DNA of 64,000 bases from RPQJ01 sp963754125. GTDB taxonomy: Bacteria; Pseudomonadota; Gammaproteobacteria; Steroidobacterales; Steroidobacteraceae. Position numbers and translations under genes: made by a program. Shown here one piece after another: positions 60,255 to 64,000 of this stretch; the stretch's first letter is position 1; every line of letters begins with the position of its first letter. The notes under the pieces were generated by a model. It had not been told where the DNA came from, ran no database searches, and saw nothing but the letters and a program-made list of their open reading frames with translations. The stretch lies in NCBI GenBank assembly GCA_963754125.1, contig CAVWEX010000014.1:248001-312000 (forward strand). The letters run 5' to 3'.

Positions 60255-61025
60255 ATGGAAGCCGACGAGCAGGCCGCCGCCGCGGGTGTCACGCCTTCGA
60301 AGCGGGCGATGGGCGGCGCAGCATCCCACGGCGGGTCGGACCCGCTCGAGGGGCACACGTCCAAGACCATGGACCAGTCGCTGACGGAGCTGCGCACGCA
60401 CGCCGTCGAGATGGGCGGGCTCGTGATCGACCAGGTGAGCAGCGCGGTCAAGGCGCTGCTCGACCGCGATTTGCGCCTGGCGGAACTCGTGCTGTCGCGC
60501 GAGCCGCTGGTGAATGACTACGAGTCCCGGCTCGACCGCGACACCCTGACCTTCATCGCGCTGCAGCAGCCGGTCGCGAGCGACCTGCGGGCCACGCGGG
60601 CGGTGGCGCGGGTGGCGCTCGAGCTCGAGCGCGTGGGCGACGAGTCGAAGAAGATCGCGCGCTTCGCCGCCAAGGCGGGCGCGGCCTCCGAGCATGATCC
60701 GGTGGTCGCCGTGGCGCGCTACCTCCGCCACATGGCCGGGCTCTCGACGGCCATGCTGCGCAGCGCCGTGCGGGCGCTCGACGAGGCGAGCCCTGCGCTG
60801 GCACACGAGGTGCTGGCGCTCGACAAGGAACTCGACGCCGAGTTCGCCACGGCGATCCGCCAGCTGATGTCCTTCGTCATGGAGGACCACCAGTTCCTGC
60901 GCGCCACCATCGACACGATCTTCGCGCTCAAGGGACTCGAGCGGATCGGCGATCATGCCAAGAACATCGCAGAGCAGGTGCTCTACATGGTCGAGGGCGA
61001 GCGCCCGGGCAGGAAGGGGGCCTAG
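60255..61025 (+). CDS. phoU: Phosphate transport regulator PhoU (copy 2)
   Basis: 256 residues. It has the two PhoU bundles with 'RVGDESKKIARFA' and 'RIGDHAKNIAEQV', and an N-terminal extension of about 40 residues before 'DQSLTELRTHAVEMGGL'. It lies 10 bases after pstB, the standard phoU position, so this copy is the likely Pst-operon regulator, while copy 1 has a separate setting. Its TAG stop is in a CTAG shared with the opposing acr3 gene. Confidence 0.93.
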   Translation: MEADEQAAAAGVTPSKRAMGGAASHGGSDPLEGHTSKTMDQSLTELRTHAVEMGGLVIDQVSSAVKALLDRDLRLAELVLSREPLVNDYESRLDRDTLTFIALQQPVASDLRATRAVARVALELERVGDESKKIARFAAKAGAASEHDPVVAVARYLRHMAGLSTAMLRSAVRALDEASPALAHEVLALDKELDAEFATAIRQLMSFVMEDHQFLRATIDTIFALKGLERIGDHAKNIAEQVLYMVEGERPGRKGA

Positions 61026-62107
61026 GTCGAGGGGACTCGCGGTCCCGCCTCGTACCATCCCTTGCTGGCGTTGACGACACGCACCACCAGCAGCATCACC
61101 GGCACCTCGATCAGCACGCCGACCACGGTGGCCAGGGCGGCCCCGGATTCGAACCCGAACAGGCTGATGGCCGCGGCCACGGCCAGCTCGAAGAAGTTCG
61201 AGGCACCGATCAGCGCCGACGGGCAAGCGACTGCGTGCGTTTCGCCGACCGCCCGATTGAGGACGTAGGCGAGGGTCGAGTTGAAGAACACCTGGATCAG
61301 GATCGGAACGGCCAGCAGCGCGATGATGAGCGGCTGCCGGAGGATTGCCTCGCCCTGGAATGCGAACAGCAGCACCAGGGTGAGCAGCAGGGCCGTGATC
61401 GACCACGGCCCGATCCGGGCCAGTGCCGCGTCGAACGCCGCCTGTCCCCTGCGCAGCAGGGACCGCCGCCAGAGCTGCGCGATGATCACCGGGATGACGA
61501 TATAGAGCACGACCGAGGTCAGCAGCGTGTCCCACGGCACGACGATCGACGCGATGCCGAGCAGCAGCGCGACGATCGGCGCGAAGGCGAAGATCATGAT
61601 CACGTCGTTGAGCGCCACCTGCGACAGCGTGAAGTACGGGTCGCCGTTGGTGAGCCGGCTCCACACGAACACCATCGCGGTGCAGGGCGCGGCCGCGAGC
61701 AGGATCAGGCCGGCGATGTAGCTGTCGATCTGATCGGCGGGCAGCAGCGGCGCGAACAGGTGCCGGATGAACACCCAGGCGAGGAACGCCATCGAGAACG
61801 GCTTCACCAGCCAGTTGACCGCGAGCGTCACGCCGATGCCCTTGACGTGACTCCGGACCTGGCCCAGGGCCCCGAAGTCGATCCTGAGCAGCATCGGGAT
61901 GATCATCACCCAGATGAGCAGGCCCACGGGCAGGTTGACCTTGGCGATCTCCATGGCTCCGATGGCCTGGAAGACGCCGGGCAGGAAGCGACCGAGCGCG
62001 ATGCCCACCACGATGCAGACGAAGACCCAGATCGTCAGGTAGCGCTCGAAGAAGCCGAGCGGTGCCTGCGCGGCGCGCCTGGCCGTCACTTCACACTGCG
62101 CGGACAC
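61022..62107 (-). CDS. acr3: Arsenite efflux transporter, Acr3 family
   Basis: 361 residues with ten membrane helices. The conserved Cys in 'AAAPCTAMVFVWSRLTNGDP' (in part), 'NWLVKPFSMAFLAW' and 'GASNFFELAVAAAI' identify the Acr3 (bile acid/arsenite) family and distinguish it from ArsB. It exports arsenite with proton motive force. It ends the leftward arsR-arsC-acr3 operon and overlaps the phoU2 stop in a CTAG palindrome. Confidence 0.94.
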   Translation of the reverse strand: MSAQCEVTARRAAQAPLGFFERYLTIWVFVCIVVGIALGRFLPGVFQAIGAMEIAKVNLPVGLLIWVMIIPMLLRIDFGALGQVRSHVKGIGVTLAVNWLVKPFSMAFLAWVFIRHLFAPLLPADQIDSYIAGLILLAAAPCTAMVFVWSRLTNGDPYFTLSQVALNDVIMIFAFAPIVALLLGIASIVVPWDTLLTSVVLYIVIPVIIAQLWRRSLLRRGQAAFDAALARIGPWSITALLLTLVLLFAFQGEAILRQPLIIALLAVPILIQVFFNSTLAYVLNRAVGETHAVACPSALIGASNFFELAVAAAISLFGFESGAALATVVGVLIEVPVMLLVVRVVNASKGWYEAGPRVPST

Positions 62108-62111
62108 CGTA

Positions 62112-62612
62112 TCAGGCCGTGCCGATCTCGCTCACCCGGCGGGCGAGCGCGAGCTGGTCAAGGCTGCGGATCGGCAGGCTGACGAACAGGTTGATGCGTC
62201 GCTCCAGCGTGATGAACGCGTCGCGAAACGCCTTGCGCTTCGACTCGTCCGACCCCTGCACGGCGGCAGGATCGGGCACGCCCCAGTGCGCCGTCACGGG
62301 CTGCCCGGGCCACACCGGGCAGACCTCGGCGGCGGCGTTGTCGCAGACCGTGAAGACGAAGTCGAGCTGCGGCGCGCCGTGAGCCGCGAACTCGTCCCAG
62401 TTCTTGCTGCGCAGCCCTTCGGTGGGAAAGTCCGCGCCCCGCAGCAGCTCGACGGCGTAGGGATTGACCCGGCCCGCGGGCTGGCTGCCCGCGCTGAAGG
62501 CACGGAAACGGCCGCCGCCGTGCCGGTTGAGCAGCGCTTCGGCCAGGATGCTGCGCGCCGAGTTACCGGTGCACAGGAACAGCACGTTGTAGACCTTCTC
62601 GTTCGCGTTCAT
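62112..62612 (-). CDS. arsC: Arsenate reductase (low-molecular-weight phosphatase type)
   Basis: 166 residues. The catalytic loop 'LFLCTGNSARS' with Cys14 and Arg20 belongs to the LMW-phosphatase-like, thioredoxin/glutaredoxin-linked ArsC; other motifs are 'SKNWDEF' and 'FVFTVCDNAAAEVCPVWPG' with redox Cys near residues 90-98. It reduces arsenate to arsenite for export by Acr3. It is 4 bases upstream of acr3 in transcription order. Confidence 0.95.
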   Translation of the reverse strand: MNANEKVYNVLFLCTGNSARSILAEALLNRHGGGRFRAFSAGSQPAGRVNPYAVELLRGADFPTEGLRSKNWDEFAAHGAPQLDFVFTVCDNAAAEVCPVWPGQPVTAHWGVPDPAAVQGSDESKRKAFRDAFITLERRINLFVSLPIRSLDQLALARRVSEIGTA

Positions 62613-62615
62613 GAC

Positions 62616-62954
62616 TCAAGCCTCACGAAGGTTCTTCCTGCGGGTGGGGGAGGCGGTCGGCGCGCAGGAGCGGCCTCCGCAGCAGTTGTCGCTCAGGTAA
62701 CCGAGCAGGGCGTTCATCGCCCCGAAGTTCGCCGAGTAATAGACGAAGCGGCTCTCGTGCCGGGACTCCACGAGGCCGGCGTGGCTCAGCGTCTTCATGT
62801 GGAAGGACAGCGTGCTCGCCGGAACGCCGAGTCGTTCCGCAATCTCGCCGGCGGGCAGGCCCTCGGGCCCGGCCTGGACGAGCAGGCGGAACACCTGCAG
62901 GCGACTGTCCTGCGCCAGGGCGGCGAGCGACCGGACCGCGACTTCGTTCCTCAT
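62616..62954 (-). CDS. arsR: ArsR-family arsenite-responsive repressor
   Basis: 112 residues from ATG 62954; a TTG further upstream would overlap the promoter. Winged helix with 'ALAQDSRLQVFRLLVQAG' and recognition helix 'VPASTLSFHMKTLSHAGLV', then 'FVYYSANFGAMNALLGYL'. The C-terminal 'NCCGGRSCAP' with a Cys pair plus one Cys is a likely As(III)-binding site of the C-terminal type known in some ArsR proteins. It is the first gene of the operon, 3 bases before arsC. A TTGACA box and an AATATT palindrome lie at 62962-62990. Confidence 0.93.
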   Translation of the reverse strand: MRNEVAVRSLAALAQDSRLQVFRLLVQAGPEGLPAGEIAERLGVPASTLSFHMKTLSHAGLVESRHESRFVYYSANFGAMNALLGYLSDNCCGGRSCAPTASPTRRKNLREA

Positions 62955-62961
62955 GCTTCCA

Positions 62962-62990
62962 GAATGATCGAAATATTGTGACGGTGTCAA
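62962..62990 (-). promoter_or_regulatory. Candidate promoter/operator of the ars operon
   Basis: On the minus strand a TTGACA -35-like box (62990-62985) and a 17-base spacer precede a weak TCATTC -10 at 62967-62962. The spacer holds a small AATATT palindrome flanked by TCGA and TGTGA, a place where ArsR could block the polymerase. The -10 lies only 7 bases from the ATG, so the leader would be very short. Confidence 0.4.
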
Positions 62991-63059
62991 CCGCGCACAC
63001 GGATGTGCCTGCGGTCGAATCCTGTGGCCCGCGCGCCCCGCGGCGACGACCGCGACCCG

Positions 63060-63890
63060 TCAGGTGCTGCGCAGCAACTCGTTGATCCCGACCTTGGCGC
63101 GGGTCTGGGCGTCCACGCGCTTGACGATCACGGCGCAATAGAGGCTGTAGCGGCCGTTCGCGGCCGGCAACGAGCCGGGCACCACCACCGCTCCGGCGGG
63201 GATCCGCCCGTAGAGCACCTCGTCGCGCTCGCGGTCGTAGATACGCGTGCTCTGGCCAACGTACACGCCCATCGAGAGCACCGCGCCTTCCTCGACGATG
63301 ACGCCCTCGACCACCTCCGAGCGTGCGCCAATGAAGCAGTGGTCCTCGATGATGGTGGGAGCCGCCTGCAGCGGCTCGAGCACCCCGCCGATGCCCACGC
63401 CGCCGGAGAGGTGCACGTTGCGGCCGATCTGCGCACAGGAGCCGACCGTCGCCCAGGTATCCACCATCGTGCCCTCGCCGACGTAGGCGCCGATGTTGAC
63501 GTAGCTCGGCATCAGCACCGCGTTGGCGGCGACGTAGGCACCGCGGCGCACGACCGCGGGCGGCACGACCCGCACGCCATCGGCACGGAAGCGCTCGGCG
63601 TCGTAGTCGGCGTACTTGAGATCCACCTTGTCGTAGAAGCGCGTGTAGCCCGACTCGACGACGCGGTTGTCGAACAGCCGGAACGACAGCAGCACGGCCT
63701 TCTTGAGCCAGTCGTTCACGCGCCACGCGCCGTCCACCTTCTCGGCGACACGGGCCTCGCCTCGATCCAGCGCGTCGATCGCTGCCTCCACGGCAGCGAC
63801 GACGTCGGCCGGCGCGTTCGCCGGACCGAGTTCAGTGCGGCGCTCGAACGCAGCCTCAATTGTTTCACGCAAGGCAAGCAGGGATGTCAT
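63060..63890 (-). CDS. dapD: 2,3,4,5-tetrahydropyridine-2,6-dicarboxylate N-succinyltransferase
   Basis: 276 residues from ATG 63890 (MTSLLALRETIEAAF). A left-handed beta-helix with hexapeptide repeats ('AVLMPSYVNIGAYVGEGTMV' in part, 'VGSCAQIGRNVHLSGGVG' in part) and 'CFIGARSEVVEG', typical of DapD. It makes N-succinyl-aminoketopimelate in the lysine/diaminopimelate pathway, two steps before DapE encoded at 55.0-56.1 kb. It is transcribed away from the ars operon's region with its stop 105 bases from arsR's start. Confidence 0.96.
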   Translation of the reverse strand: MTSLLALRETIEAAFERRTELGPANAPADVVAAVEAAIDALDRGEARVAEKVDGAWRVNDWLKKAVLLSFRLFDNRVVESGYTRFYDKVDLKYADYDAERFRADGVRVVPPAVVRRGAYVAANAVLMPSYVNIGAYVGEGTMVDTWATVGSCAQIGRNVHLSGGVGIGGVLEPLQAAPTIIEDHCFIGARSEVVEGVIVEEGAVLSMGVYVGQSTRIYDRERDEVLYGRIPAGAVVVPGSLPAANGRYSLYCAVIVKRVDAQTRAKVGINELLRST

Positions 63891-64000
63891 CGCGATGTCT
63901 CGCTTGGCAGCGGGGCCGGGCCGGGTCGTGATCGTCACGAATTGGTAACACAGGATCCATTTTTCTGAAACCTGCCGACCCTAACGTGCCGCCTGTCGTC

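Overview
The window is about 64 kb of very GC-rich chromosomal DNA from a proteobacterium, most likely a gammaproteobacterium. The support is a GTP-type PEP carboxykinase, a glrK-qseG-glrR-like three-gene operon, typA/bipA, a PhoBR-Pst cluster, an FHA-cyclase, and the marker genes of the exosortase A/PEP-CTERM export system. I cannot name a genus. No CRISPR array, insertion sequence or convincing tRNA/rRNA is visible. About 40 frame breaks interrupt roughly 18 genes, essential ones included. All but about three read as one extra base, so I treat them as sequence errors and annotate each broken gene as one locus.

Layout. 1-14.5 kb is an exopolysaccharide/exosortase-associated locus: ATP-grasp enzyme (cut by the left edge), GT4 glycosyltransferase, small secreted Cys protein, secreted beta-propeller, lyase-like jelly-roll protein, membrane transglutaminase-like protein, polysaccharide deacetylase, flippase, a large RTX/cadherin/beta-propeller protein, and then the PLP decarboxylase and acyl-CoA ligase pair typical of exosortase A loci. 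14.6-18 kb is a GlrK/QseG/GlrR-like operon whose GlrR homologue has lost the sigma-54-contacting loop. 18.3-20.1 kb holds two tandem PEP-CTERM genes, each with its own sigma-54 type -24/-12 promoter and its own terminator. 20.1-23.3 kb holds a PEP-CTERM-associated FemAB protein, galE and an srkA-like kinase. 23.4-28.2 kb holds three lipoproteins: PKD plus an HEFHH putative metallopeptidase, a small acidic/Pro-Ala one, and PKD plus VWA. 28.3-30.1 kb is typA. 30.2-36.1 kb is a tight minus-strand cluster of three sulfotransferases, PurU, a GT4 enzyme and a sugar-transfer-type ATP-grasp protein with a less GC-rich composition. 36.2-49.9 kb is mixed: a multi-PAS GGDEF/EAL protein, N-formylglutamate amidohydrolase, YbdK, DusA, a cyclase-FHA protein, PckG, a phasin with a histone-like tail, a DUF11 protein, a YoaA/DinG helicase and TsaB. 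50-61 kb is the phosphate regulon (phoB, phoR, porin, phoU, pstSCAB, a second phoU) with three clear PhoB boxes and with dsbB and dapE embedded. 61-63 kb is an arsenic operon (arsR-arsC-acr3) ending tail to tail with the Pst operon. dapD closes the window.

How the parts fit. The polysaccharide genes, FemAB, the ligase/decarboxylase pair and the PEP-CTERM substrates describe export and surface display of proteins together with a modified exopolysaccharide; the exosortase itself is outside the window. The -24/-12 promoters imply control by RpoN with an activator located elsewhere, because the local GlrR-like regulator looks unable to open sigma-54 promoters. The Pst/Pho genes form a PhoB regulon, and the arsenic genes next to it fit arsenate entering through phosphate uptake. 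The least described parts are the 2.3-11.6 kb set of secreted beta-propeller, jelly-roll and transglutaminase-like proteins, and the sulfotransferase/PurU/ATP-grasp cluster.
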